Notes: generated by a model from the letters alone, not told the origin. Positions 46,749-54,301 are shown, counted from the stretch's first letter. The stretch is 64,000 nt of DNA from Maridesulfovibrio zosterae DSM 11974 (GCF_000425265.1 NZ_KE384342.1:762245-826244); one strand, 5' to 3'. Numbers and translations are program-made.

Positions 46749-47109
46749 GGGGGCGCACTGGTTTCGACGGGGATGAATGAAGCCAAGATCGCAGGTCGTG
46801 GCGCCGCTGGCCACGTAAAAAGCGGCACAATCATAATTGCAAACGACAATTACGATTACGCACTGGCAGCTTAATTAAGCTCGCCATGTCATAGCTTTGA
46901 TGTCTGATATCAGCTTTGACAACAAAACCCATCAGGCTGGCTAGTTTCCGGTTGCACGTCCCGGAAGCGGCGAGAACTCAGCACGCGCTGGTCCGTATGT
47001 TGCCTGTTCAAGGGCGTTCATACAGACGAGAATCAATACTTGAACTAAACCTGTAGACATCTTGGTGGAGCATTCTCGGACGGGGGTTCGACTCCCCCCG
47101 CCTCCACCA
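46749..47109 (+). ncRNA. ssrA: Transfer-messenger RNA (tmRNA)
   Basis: 361 bases. The 5' end GGGGGCG pairs with CGCCTCC before the encoded ACCA, and GGTTTCGACGGGG and GGTTCGACTCCCC give the tRNA-like domain. The tag frame at 46839-46874 starts GCA and encodes ANDNYDYALAA then TAA, ending in the ALAA degradation signal. tmRNA rescues ribosomes on broken messages with SmpB. Its intact 3' end is also the left attachment site of the downstream element. Confidence 0.95.
47087..47106 (+). other. Left attachment site (in ssrA 3' end)
   Basis: TTCGA, three differing bases, then CCCCCGCCTCCA. The same arrangement recurs at 63513-63532, and an integrase gene starts about 200 bases downstream. Confidence 0.75.
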
Positions 47110-47154
47110 TAAGCCCCATTTCATACCGTCCCATATCGTTTTTAAGCGTTCACT

Positions 47155-47196
47155 AAACCCTTGTTATTCAATAGAATAGCAAGGGTTTTTCGTTTT
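47155..47196 (+). terminator. Intrinsic terminator after ssrA
   Basis: AAACCCTTGTTATTC and GAATAGCAAGGGTTT-type arms form a hairpin followed by TTTTTCGTTTTTT. It lies inside the element boundary and shields int from ssrA transcription. Confidence 0.82.
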
Positions 47197-47227
47197 TTCT
47201 GCGTTCGTTATAGTTCGGTTAACCCCG

Positions 47228-47292
47228 TTGACATCTATGGTTTGATATGGGTAGACAATCGAGTATATCGCAAATACTCATCCAATCTACCC
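47228..47292 (+). promoter_or_regulatory. Likely int promoter with nested inverted repeats
   Basis: TTGACA at 47228-47233, with a weak -10 near 47251. Then GGGTAGA at 47249-47255 pairs with TCTACCC at 47286-47292, and inside it GAGTAT at 47261-47266 pairs with ATACTC at 47274-47279. The SD of int follows at once. It could be an operator, an integrase arm site or a leader hairpin. Confidence 0.45.
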
Positions 47293-47311
47293 GCAAAAAG
47301 GAGGAACCCGC

Positions 47312-48514
47312 ATGGCTCTTACCGTAAAGCAGATTCAAGCCGCAAAACCCAAAAAGAAATTGTACCGCCTTGGGGATTCAAACGGGCTGTGTCTTGAAGT
47401 CACCCCCTCGGGCACAAAGTTATGGAGATACCGATATCGTTTTAACGGCAAAGAAAAAATGATGGCCATAGGCTCATTCCCTGCGACTAGCCTCAAAGAA
47501 GCACGAGATAAGCGAGATGAACAACGTAAAATTCTAGAACGTGGTATAAACCCCTCCGAATACAAAAAAGATCAACGGGCCGCAGTAAGTGGGGAAAATG
47601 AATTTGAATCAATTGCCCGCGAATGGCACACAAAATTCAAAAACACTTGGACCGCAGGACACGCCCAAACAATTATCAAACGTCTTGAACTGAACTGTTT
47701 CCCTTGGATCGGGAAAATGGTTGTCAGTGAAATTGAACCGCCGGATATCTTAAAAGTTCTCAGAAGAATTGAAAGCCGGGGTGCGCTTGAAACAGCCCAC
47801 CGTGTGCGCAGCATTCTCGGACAAGTTTTACGCTATGCCGTAGCCACCGGCCGCGCCACCCGTGACGCTACTTCAGATCTTAAAGGTGCTCTTCCGCCAG
47901 TAAAGCACAAACACATGGCGACAATAACCGATCCCAAAGAGATCGGCCCACTGCTCAACAATATTGACGAATACCAAGGTAGCACGATGACTAAATGCGC
48001 CTTACAACTAGCACCTTTAGTTTTTGTCCGCCCTGGAGAACTCCGACACGGAGAGTGGGATGAAATTGATCTTGATACGGCTGAATGGAGAATCCCAGCA
48101 GGAAAAATGAAAGCCCGTCGTCCTCACATTGTGCCACTTTCCCGCCAAGCTCTGGAAGTGCTCTTCGAATTGAAACCGCTTACAGGTGACGGGAAATACT
48201 TATTCCCAAGCATTCGCAGCAAACTATACCCCATGAGTGAAAACACCGTTAATGGTGCCCTTCGCCGCCTTGGCTACACCAAAGAAGAACTCACAGGACA
48301 CGGTTTCCGCTCCATGGCTTCAACCAACCTTAATGAAAACGGGTGGAAGCCAGACGTGATTGAAAGACAGCTTGCTCACGTTGAAGGCAACAGCGTGCGT
48401 GCAGCATACAACCATGCCGATTATCTACCGGAACGGCGCAAGATGATGCAATGGTGGGCTGATTATTTAGATGCCTTAAAGAATGGAGAGGAGATACCAA
48501 ATGCCAATGACTAA
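47312..48514 (+). CDS. int: P4-type tyrosine integrase
   Basis: 400 residues. An N-terminal DUF4102-type arm-binding domain (ALTVKQIQAAKPKKKLYRLGD) precedes a SAM-like core-binding domain and the catalytic domain. R240 lies in VRPGELR, H330 and R333 in GHGFRS, a later His in LAHVEG, and the nucleophile Tyr 366 in AAYNHADYLPERR. It would integrate and excise the element at ssrA. AAAAAGGAGG is the SD. The next gene starts 14 bases before its stop. Confidence 0.95.
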   Translation: MALTVKQIQAAKPKKKLYRLGDSNGLCLEVTPSGTKLWRYRYRFNGKEKMMAIGSFPATSLKEARDKRDEQRKILERGINPSEYKKDQRAAVSGENEFESIAREWHTKFKNTWTAGHAQTIIKRLELNCFPWIGKMVVSEIEPPDILKVLRRIESRGALETAHRVRSILGQVLRYAVATGRATRDATSDLKGALPPVKHKHMATITDPKEIGPLLNNIDEYQGSTMTKCALQLAPLVFVRPGELRHGEWDEIDLDTAEWRIPAGKMKARRPHIVPLSRQALEVLFELKPLTGDGKYLFPSIRSKLYPMSENTVNGALRRLGYTKEELTGHGFRSMASTNLNENGWKPDVIERQLAHVEGNSVRAAYNHADYLPERRKMMQWWADYLDALKNGEEIPNAND

Positions 48515-49175
48515 CGACCTAAAAGGGCAAAACAAATCGGACATGTTACAAGCTATTAGCGGTCAGCTGAGTTCTTTCATTACAGTACTTATTCTTTATT
48601 CAATTTTAATATTAATGATCGTTTTCGGAAGCAGCTATTCCTCTAATACTGAATTTGCTTTTTATGCAGCACTACTACTATTCAGTCTAATAATAAGCTG
48701 TATTTACATATATAGAAATAGCAAAAAAATAATTCATCTAGAAAAAAAGAATAAACTTTACGAAAAAGCACAGGAAGCAGCTCAAAAAAGGCTTGAGACT
48801 AGAAAAACACAATCTGCGTCTAGTGAATGTAATACCTTGAGTGACAGCGATGAAGTCACAAAACTAAAAAAGAAAATAGATAACTTAGAACATAAAATAA
48901 AATCATGGGAAGCTACTCCTATGAGCTGGAAAGGTTCATTTATAAGCCACACAATTTTGATCAACAAAATCATAACCAACGCAATTAAATTTAAAATTCC
49001 ACTCGAAGACCAAAGACTCTCACAAGATCAATTTAGAAAAGAAATGATTAATGGATACGATGAGAAAAAATACGGCCCACTTGTTGCTGATTCCATCACG
49101 CAGTCTTGGAAACATTTCCCAGGTGATTTAAAATATTCACCAGGCAAAAAGCCTCCTAAAAAGGGTAAAATATAA
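48501..49175 (+). CDS. Hypothetical two-membrane-span coiled-coil protein
   Basis: About 224 residues from ATG 48501, which has AGGAG upstream. Two membrane helices near residues 24-45 and 52-70 are followed by a charged coiled-coil (EKKNKLYEKAQEAAQKRLET, then VTKLKKKIDNLEHKIKSWE) and a C-terminal domain of unknown fold ending in a Lys/Pro-rich tail. Lower GC and Lys-rich codons differ from int. No family recognised. Being joined to int suggests it travels with the element; a defence or exclusion role is possible but not shown. Confidence 0.6.
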   Translation: MPMTNDLKGQNKSDMLQAISGQLSSFITVLILYSILILMIVFGSSYSSNTEFAFYAALLLFSLIISCIYIYRNSKKIIHLEKKNKLYEKAQEAAQKRLETRKTQSASSECNTLSDSDEVTKLKKKIDNLEHKIKSWEATPMSWKGSFISHTILINKIITNAIKFKIPLEDQRLSQDQFRKEMINGYDEKKYGPLVADSITQSWKHFPGDLKYSPGKKPPKKGKI

Positions 49176-49252
49176 AGATCAGATTTGATTGAGGCATGCA
49201 TTTAAAATTTATTTTTACTTTTTAATTACTTATATATCAATATATTAAGTTA

Positions 49253-49286
49253 AAAATAGGTCTAATTAGACCTATTTTACCTTTTT
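49253..49286 (+). terminator. Palindrome, probable terminator
   Basis: AAAATAGGTCTAA and TTAGACCTATTTT form a perfect 26-base palindrome followed by ACCTTTTT. It separates the int unit from the alpA unit. Confidence 0.65.
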
Positions 49287-49354
49287 AACCCATGTGACCA
49301 AACAACAAGTCCCGCATAGGCTTTCCTCAAACGTCAAAAAACGGAGGAAAGTTT

Positions 49355-49579
49355 ATGACAACCGAATCAAACAAGACTTCATACCACCTGCCTAATACGG
49401 GCTTTGTGAGACTTGTAGATGTCCTGAAGGTCATCCCGGTATCTAAAACAACTTGGTGGAAAGGTATTCAGACCGGCAGATTCCCGAAGCCGGTCAAACT
49501 GACTGAACGCACAACAGCATGGCGTGTTTGTGATATTCGCAGACTGATTGATGAACTCCCAAATCAGAGCGAAGCCTAA
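49355..49579 (+). CDS. AlpA family DNA-binding regulator / excisionase-like
   Basis: 74 residues with the AlpA/MerR-like HTH pattern: FVRLVDVLKVIPVSKTTWWKGIQTGRFPKPVKLTERTTAW is present in sequence, followed by DIRRLIDEL. AlpA proteins switch on excision in P4-type elements. GGAGG precedes the start. The next gene begins one base past its stop. Confidence 0.85.
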   Translation: MTTESNKTSYHLPNTGFVRLVDVLKVIPVSKTTWWKGIQTGRFPKPVKLTERTTAWRVCDIRRLIDELPNQSEA

Positions 49580-49580
49580 C

Positions 49581-51200
49581 ATGTCTAATATGGCGTCCAT
49601 GGCTTTTGAGGGGAGTAACCTGCTCCCCTCGCCAACCTCTTTCCCTCTAGGAGTTCTTCCGGCCAGTGTTGAAGACTCTCTATCTGTAGCAGCTTCAGCT
49701 TTTACGGTTCCCTTTGCTGTTCCTGCCGTAACCTTTCTTGCTGTGATCGGTGCAGCAGTCGGAAGAACCAGAGGCCTTGAAGTTAAACCAAGCTGGATCA
49801 CACACCCGAATCTCTATTGGGGACTGGTGGCGCGGTCGGGCATGGGTAAAAGTCCGTGCTCAAATGCCATATTAAAACCAATTCATGAGCAAGAGAATGC
49901 TGCATTTAAAGAGCATAAGCGAGAGTTAGAGGCATACGAGCTGGAATTAAGGGAATGGCAAAGCTCTTTTGCTCGCGCTCAGCGAAAGAACGACACTCTT
50001 CCAGACAAGCCCATCTACCCTACTTGGGAGCAAATTTACGTTGAGGACAGTACCACGCAAGCCGTTGGTTCAATTCTGTCCAATAATCCCCGTGGCATTC
50101 TCTGGTACCGTGATGAACTTTCCGGCCTGCTGGCCGATCTGGGACGTTACGACAACAAAGGCAGTGACGGAGGAGACAAAGCCCGTCTGCTTTCTGCATA
50201 CGATTGTGGCGCATGGAAAGTCTCCCGCAGCACTAAGGACGCCCTTCATATACCGCACGCCTGCGTTTCTATCTTTGGAACAGTCCAGCCAGATCTACTT
50301 CCGTCACTCTTCAAGCACAAAGATACTGTTTCCGGCTTTCTGCCCCGCTTCCTTTTCATTCGTTGTGAGCAAGAAGCTCCGCCTTTATGGACATCCGAAA
50401 GTTTTGATGGAGAACCAGCTGACCATATCCATGGATTTATTCATCAGGCACTGGACTTGAATTTTGGCCCGGAAAACTCCCCTGAAATAATCAAGCTCTC
50501 CGATGCATCCAAACACAAAGTCAAAGACTGGTACGACAATCAGGTTCTGTCTCACTGGTATCAACCGGAACTTGAGCAGTTCGAGTCTCTTGCACCCAAA
50601 TTACGCGGTGCATTCTTCAAAATCTGCCTGATTATTCACATGTTGGACTGCTGGAGCACTGGCAAATCTGAGATGAGCCCTGTTCATTATGAATCAATTC
50701 AGCGAACCATTGTTTTAATGGAATGGCTTCAGGAACAGCAAAGACAAGTCTGGACCTTACTTTCTGCCGGAAACAAATTTCAGGAAGCTTCAGCCATTGA
50801 ACGAAGAGTTGCGCAAGCAATTGTTGCACTTTCCAAAGAGCTAAATCAGGCTATGCTTCCCACCTCACGTATTGTTGAATTCCTTAATCATGAATTGCCA
50901 GAATCATTTCACATCAAACCGGATGCAGTTGGCAAAACATACAAAAAATTAGGCATCGAAACGGGACGTAGCAGCAAGGAACGCGGCGCTAAACTGACCC
51001 CGGAAATCATCGAAACGCTTTCAAGATACTTCCCAGTAGAAAAAGGTGTCATAGGCGTCACAGATGTCACTGGGGCTAATAAAAGTTCAGAATTTCAAGG
51101 TGATAACCAAGTGACATCTAAGGTGACACCTATTTTTCAGGTGTCATCAGGTGTCACTACTAAAAATGGTTATGAAAACAAGGACCTACAACAGGAATGA
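49581..51200 (+). CDS. DUF3987 family protein (primase-helicase-like)
   Basis: About 539 residues from ATG 49581. A P-loop-like VARSGMGKSP near the N-terminus, a charged coiled stretch, EDSTTQAVGSILSNNPRGILWYRDELSGLL, then KARLLSAYDCGAWKVSR, IFGTVQPDLLPSLF and FLPRFLFIR. This is the DUF3987 layout common on phage-like and mobilizable elements, where the protein probably serves DNA replication. The last 50 residues are rich in VT pairs because the DNA carries repeated TGACACC/GGTGTCA words. The stop overlaps the next start (ATGA). Confidence 0.85.
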   Translation: MSNMASMAFEGSNLLPSPTSFPLGVLPASVEDSLSVAASAFTVPFAVPAVTFLAVIGAAVGRTRGLEVKPSWITHPNLYWGLVARSGMGKSPCSNAILKPIHEQENAAFKEHKRELEAYELELREWQSSFARAQRKNDTLPDKPIYPTWEQIYVEDSTTQAVGSILSNNPRGILWYRDELSGLLADLGRYDNKGSDGGDKARLLSAYDCGAWKVSRSTKDALHIPHACVSIFGTVQPDLLPSLFKHKDTVSGFLPRFLFIRCEQEAPPLWTSESFDGEPADHIHGFIHQALDLNFGPENSPEIIKLSDASKHKVKDWYDNQVLSHWYQPELEQFESLAPKLRGAFFKICLIIHMLDCWSTGKSEMSPVHYESIQRTIVLMEWLQEQQRQVWTLLSAGNKFQEASAIERRVAQAIVALSKELNQAMLPTSRIVEFLNHELPESFHIKPDAVGKTYKKLGIETGRSSKERGAKLTPEIIETLSRYFPVEKGVIGVTDVTGANKSSEFQGDNQVTSKVTPIFQVSSGVTTKNGYENKDLQQE

Positions 51201-51222
51201 CGGCTATGACACCTATGACACG
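51045..51222 (+). repeat. Cluster of TGACACC/GGTGTCA heptamers (candidate iterons)
   Basis: Exact heptamers at 51045-51051, 51124-51130, 51140-51146, 51150-51156 and 51207-51213, with near copies at 51054-51060, 51063-51070, 51111-51118 and 51216-51222. Both orientations occur within 180 bases at the 3' end of the DUF3987 gene. This is unusual for a coding end and may be a replication origin or Mob-binding site. Confidence 0.55.
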
Positions 51223-51472
51223 TATTTTAAGGTTAATAACTCATATTGATAAAAGTGCTCTCATATTTCTCCATGGAGTTAAACCTGCGACCCAATTTCG
51301 CGCCAGCACGATAGACCAAGATTCGTACATAGTAATGTGCTGTAGCTGTCCAAGCCAGTTTACCCAATGTTGCACATTTGGAACTGGCGAGGGAGAAAAC
51401 TCTCCCTTCGATCCCTCTTGTATTTCAGAGCCGTGCAAGCACTCCACTCTCTGCGAGGTTTGGACACCATGA
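51197..51472 (+). CDS. Small cysteine-rich hypothetical protein
   Basis: 91 residues. Both ends overlap neighbours by ATGA (51197-51200 and 51469-51472), the mark of coupled translation. Eight or so cysteines cluster in the second half (MCCSCPSQFTQCC, SCISEPCKHSTLC), a zinc-ribbon-like density. Unrecognised. The same DNA may hold oriT, so the coding assignment is moderate. Confidence 0.5.
   Translation: MTAMTPMTRILRLITHIDKSALIFLHGVKPATQFRASTIDQDSYIVMCCSCPSQFTQCCTFGTGEGENSPFDPSCISEPCKHSTLCEVWTP
51350..51410 (+). other. Candidate oriT region
   Basis: Inverted repeat GCCAGTT (51354-51360) and AACTGGC (51382-51388), followed by a second hairpin GGGAGA (51391-51396) and TCTCCC (51401-51406), 60-120 bases upstream of mobC. 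ColE1-type elements carry oriT just before mbeC/mobC, and CTGG|C appears in the right arm. Position and structure only; the nick site is not proven. Confidence 0.35.
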
Positions 51473-51774
51473 AGAATAATGAAGAGAAACGCACCGAGTT
51501 CGTGAACACACGTGTCACTCCCTCGGAAAAGAAAATACTTAAGCTTCAGGCTGAAGCCGAAGACATGAGCCTAGGCGATTATGTGCGCGAAAAACTCAAT
51601 CGCCCAAGAGTCAGGAAGACGAAAGCAGAAAGACAAAAAGTCATCCACTTGGCCCGCATCGGCAACAACATGAACCAAATAGCTCGCTGGGCAAATACTT
51701 ATAAGAAAAATGCTGAAGCTGCACAGGTGGTTCTAGCTCTCCTCGAAATCAAGGAGCAGCTCAAATGCTTATGA
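51469..51774 (+). CDS. mobC: Mobilization accessory protein MobC/MbeC
   Basis: 101 residues from ATG 51469. A ribbon-helix-helix-like start (EFVNTRVTPSEKKILKLQAEAEDMSLGDYVREKL) leads to the MobC signature IGNNMNQIARWANTYKK. Such proteins bind oriT and help the relaxase form the relaxosome. Starts within the stop of the preceding small gene, and ends in an ATGA overlap with the relaxase. Confidence 0.88.
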   Translation: MKNNEEKRTEFVNTRVTPSEKKILKLQAEAEDMSLGDYVREKLNRPRVRKTKAERQKVIHLARIGNNMNQIARWANTYKKNAEAAQVVLALLEIKEQLKCL

Positions 51775-53285
51775 AAGTATTCCGTCATGGAGTTGGACGC
51801 GGGTCAAAAGTCATTGGATATGTGACAGGTAAAAAGGACTCCAAAAGAAAAGAGAATCCACCTGAAGTATTGCGTGGAGATCCTGACTCAGTCTCAGACC
51901 TCATCGATACCACTACCCGCAAATGGCGATACACATCCGGTGTTCTTTCATGGGCACCTGAAGACAAAGTTACCCCCGAAGACGAAGTAAAACTCATGGA
52001 CAGCTTTGAATCATACGCTTTTGCAGGGCTTGAAGCGGATCAATATTCAATCCTTTGGGTTCGCCACAGCCATGCTGGCCATCATGAGATGCATTTTGTG
52101 ATTCCGCGCACGGAACTACGAACAGATAAAGCTCTCAATCCCTGCCCGCCAGGATGGGAGAAACAATATAACCCGTGGTGTGAACTTCACAACCGTCGTC
52201 ACAACTGGGCACGCCCTGATGAAATGAAACGCGCAAGGTTGGTCAGTCCGGGCAGCTCGATACAGAGCTATAAATCCGGCAATGCCTCAGAGGTAAGGCG
52301 GACCGTAACTGAAGCGATTGTTCAAGGAGTGGAAGCCGGTCTTATTCATAACCGGCAAGACATCGTCAGAACTCTTGAAGAATTCGGTTTTGGTGTACCG
52401 CGCCAAGGCAAGGAATACATAACTATTGAACTACCAGAAAACGACAACAGCACTGTTTCCCAGAAACGGAAAAACCGCCGCATCAGGCTAAAAGGAGTAC
52501 TTTATGCAAGATCATGGACAGCCGAGCAGTTCAAACAACGCGCTGAGCTTAGCCGAGAATATGAAGGAGCAGATGGAACAACAAGCGCAAAGCTCCAAGC
52601 AGATAATTCAAGAAGGATTGCAGAGCTTGAGAAAAGCGTTTCTAAAATCCGCCAAACACGAGCTGAGTACCATCGAAAGCGCTATAAAAACAGAGACCGC
52701 AGAACTCTCGAAAATTCAACAAACCTTAATCCGCGACATGCACCGATCCTTGAAAATCCCAGTCGCAGTATCATTAGTGGTGACATTCGTGTGTTGTCTG
52801 GTCCTAGTGGGCGGGACTCTATTCTGGATAGATCTTCAGGGAACAACCCTAGCAGAGCTTTCCGAGAAGATAGATCACCAGAGGACAATAGAGAAAAAGC
52901 TCGTGAGCTGGGGAGTAACGCCCCTTCTGGACAACAACCGCAGATTCATAGTTCTACCAGCCGGGACAAGCCTGAAGCAGAATTGGCAATCAGGAAACCG
53001 TCCCGCCATTTTACTCAAGGATTAAGCCATGAACGAATTACAGAAGAGCTTATTGGACGCGCTGAGCCGAATCGAAGAGGAACAAGCACGCCGTCTGGGC
53101 GAACAAGATCAAAAGATAGCCGAGCTGGAAAAGGAAATACAAGGTTGCCGGGACTTGCAGAGCGAATTGGAGCAAGTTTTGAACGAATTGGAAAAATTAG
53201 CTCAGCTTTAGTCCAGAAAATTATGAACCCCAGAAGCCGCAAAAAGACTTTAAAAGCTGGAATTAATAAACTATTGAGCAGGTAA
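51771..53285 (+). CDS. mobA: Relaxase MobA/MbeA (ColE1-like)
   Basis: About 504 residues. N-terminal relaxase domain: a candidate catalytic Tyr in VIGYVTG near residue 17, and the His cluster HSHAGHHEMHFVIPR near 99-113, a HEN/3H-type metal or base site. The C-terminal half is Arg/Ser-rich and low in complexity (many SGRxR words), which fits its double use for the nested mbeB-like and mbeD-like genes. It would nick oriT and lead the strand into the recipient. ATG 51771 overlaps the mobC stop; ATG 51765 is also in frame. Confidence 0.85.
   Translation: MKVFRHGVGRGSKVIGYVTGKKDSKRKENPPEVLRGDPDSVSDLIDTTTRKWRYTSGVLSWAPEDKVTPEDEVKLMDSFESYAFAGLEADQYSILWVRHSHAGHHEMHFVIPRTELRTDKALNPCPPGWEKQYNPWCELHNRRHNWARPDEMKRARLVSPGSSIQSYKSGNASEVRRTVTEAIVQGVEAGLIHNRQDIVRTLEEFGFGVPRQGKEYITIELPENDNSTVSQKRKNRRIRLKGVLYARSWTAEQFKQRAELSREYEGADGTTSAKLQADNSRRIAELEKSVSKIRQTRAEYHRKRYKNRDRRTLENSTNLNPRHAPILENPSRSIISGDIRVLSGPSGRDSILDRSSGNNPSRAFREDRSPEDNREKARELGSNAPSGQQPQIHSSTSRDKPEAELAIRKPSRHFTQGLSHERITEELIGRAEPNRRGTSTPSGRTRSKDSRAGKGNTRLPGLAERIGASFERIGKISSALVQKIMNPRSRKKTLKAGINKLLSR
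52504..53025 (+). CDS. mbeB: MbeB-like mobilization protein nested in the relaxase gene
   Basis: 173 residues in a different frame wholly inside mobA. AGGAG about 7 bases before ATG 52504. The N-terminal helix (NALSLAENMKEQMEQQAQSSKQ) follows the MbeB_N pattern; then a coiled stretch, a membrane helix near residues 83-108 (VAVSLVVTFVCCLVLVGG), and a compact C-terminal end. ColE1 mbeB is likewise nested in mbeA and of nearly the same length. It likely anchors or stabilises the relaxosome. Confidence 0.78.
   Translation: MQDHGQPSSSNNALSLAENMKEQMEQQAQSSKQIIQEGLQSLRKAFLKSAKHELSTIESAIKTETAELSKIQQTLIRDMHRSLKIPVAVSLVVTFVCCLVLVGGTLFWIDLQGTTLAELSEKIDHQRTIEKKLVSWGVTPLLDNNRRFIVLPAGTSLKQNWQSGNRPAILLKD
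53029..53211 (+). CDS. mbeD: MbeD-like mobilization protein nested in the relaxase gene
   Basis: 60 residues, also inside mobA in another frame, starting 4 bases past the mbeB-like stop with AAGG upstream. The start MNELQKSLLDALSRIEEEQA and the heptad-like coiled-coil match MobD/MbeD, a small helical partner found in the same place in ColE1. MbeD acts in plasmid entry and helps mobilization. Confidence 0.72.
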   Translation: MNELQKSLLDALSRIEEEQARRLGEQDQKIAELEKEIQGCRDLQSELEQVLNELEKLAQL

Positions 53286-53297
53286 AGGAGTCAGCAA

Positions 53298-54041
53298 ATG
53301 AATCATTACGAAGGGAATATAGAAGATGCGCTCAGCAAACACGACATTGAAGCCGTATGGGAATGGCTTGAGCATGGCGGCAATCCGCGCCATATCACTG
53401 AATACGGAGATTCACTGCTCCATATCGCAGCGTTAAACGATAACACCGATGCCACAAAGCTACTGCTTGATGTCGGTGTAGATCCCAATAACCGTAACGC
53501 CGAAGATCTCACCCCCATATGCTACGCGAGCAAGGCTGAAACAATCATCATGCTACATGAATATGGTGCATCGTTAACCGTAGAAGATGGCAATTACGGC
53601 CCTCCGCTACACCGTGCGGCCTGCGGTCTGTCCGTGGAAGCAGTAACGACTATGGTCGCTCTTGGTGCTGATATTTATGCCGAACCTTCAGAAGGAGGAT
53701 TACCGGCAATATACAACAGCTTTCTTTCGGATAACTGCAAAGCAATGTTGCTGGCGTTCATCTCAATGGGCTTCAGTGTTGACGGCATAGAAGGACATCC
53801 CTTGCTTCACTATGCTTACGGCAGTGACAGACTTGAAGCGGTCAAGTTACTTCTAAAGCTTGGCGCAGACCCTACCCTCAAAGACGAGAACGGTAGAGAC
53901 TTTGAAGCCTTTAAGGAAATGGTAAAGGAGCGGCGAAAGGCAGCTAACAGTCAGTCCGTCGAGGCGGAACAAAAAGTTAATCCTTTACTTGAGAAATTGG
54001 AAAAGCAATTGAAGATAAATGAGCAGCTTAAACAGGAATAA
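53298..54041 (+). CDS. Ankyrin repeat protein
   Basis: 247 residues with four or five ankyrin repeats: GDSLLHIAALNDNTDATKLLLDVGVDPN, TPICYASKAETIIMLHEYGASL, PPLHRAACGLSVEAVTTMVALGADI, and HPLLHYAYGSDRLEAVKLLLKLGADPTLKDENGRD as separate stretches. A short charged coiled-coil ends it. Ankyrin arrays bind proteins; the partner is unknown. AAAGGAG before the start. Begins 12 bases after mobA and is followed closely by the antitoxin-like gene. Confidence 0.85.
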   Translation: MNHYEGNIEDALSKHDIEAVWEWLEHGGNPRHITEYGDSLLHIAALNDNTDATKLLLDVGVDPNNRNAEDLTPICYASKAETIIMLHEYGASLTVEDGNYGPPLHRAACGLSVEAVTTMVALGADIYAEPSEGGLPAIYNSFLSDNCKAMLLAFISMGFSVDGIEGHPLLHYAYGSDRLEAVKLLLKLGADPTLKDENGRDFEAFKEMVKERRKAANSQSVEAEQKVNPLLEKLEKQLKINEQLKQE

Positions 54042-54049
54042 AAGAATCT

Positions 54050-54301
54050 ATGCAGACGAAACAAATATGTATTTCCAAAGAGATAGCAGATAGATTGGAG
54101 GATCTTGCCAGATACACCAATCGCAGTCAGGAAGAACTCATAAACTCTGCAATTGAAAGCTACATTGAAAATGAATTTGCAGAAATTTCCCTCATCCACG
54201 AAAGCCTTGCCCAAGCTAATAACGGCGAATTCGCTACAGACTCAGAAGTACAGGACGCTTTCAGCAAATGTGGGATAACGTCAAAATTAACTGAATTTTA
54301 A
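54050..54301 (+). CDS. Ribbon-helix-helix antitoxin-like protein
   Basis: 83 residues. KQICISKEIADRLEDLARYTNRSQEEL forms the RHH fold start, followed by IESYIENEFAEISLIHESLAQANNGEFATDSEVQDAF, a RelB/ParD-type toxin-binding tail. No RelE/ParE-like gene follows, so it is an orphan. It is clearly related to the 59559 antitoxin-like gene in the same element. It begins 8 bases after the ankyrin gene. Confidence 0.75.
   Translation: MQTKQICISKEIADRLEDLARYTNRSQEELINSAIESYIENEFAEISLIHESLAQANNGEFATDSEVQDAFSKCGITSKLTEF

Noticed and set aside
46612-46830. Antisense frame running into ssrA
   Set aside because: Crosses a structured RNA gene and its promoter; no coding features.
49379-49801. 140-residue antisense frame over alpA and DUF3987
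   Set aside because: Both sense genes match families; the antisense frame has no SD or recognisable pattern.
52682-52888. Antisense frame in the mob region
   Set aside because: Two sense frames with SDs and family patterns already explain this DNA; a third antisense frame is an effect of the composition.
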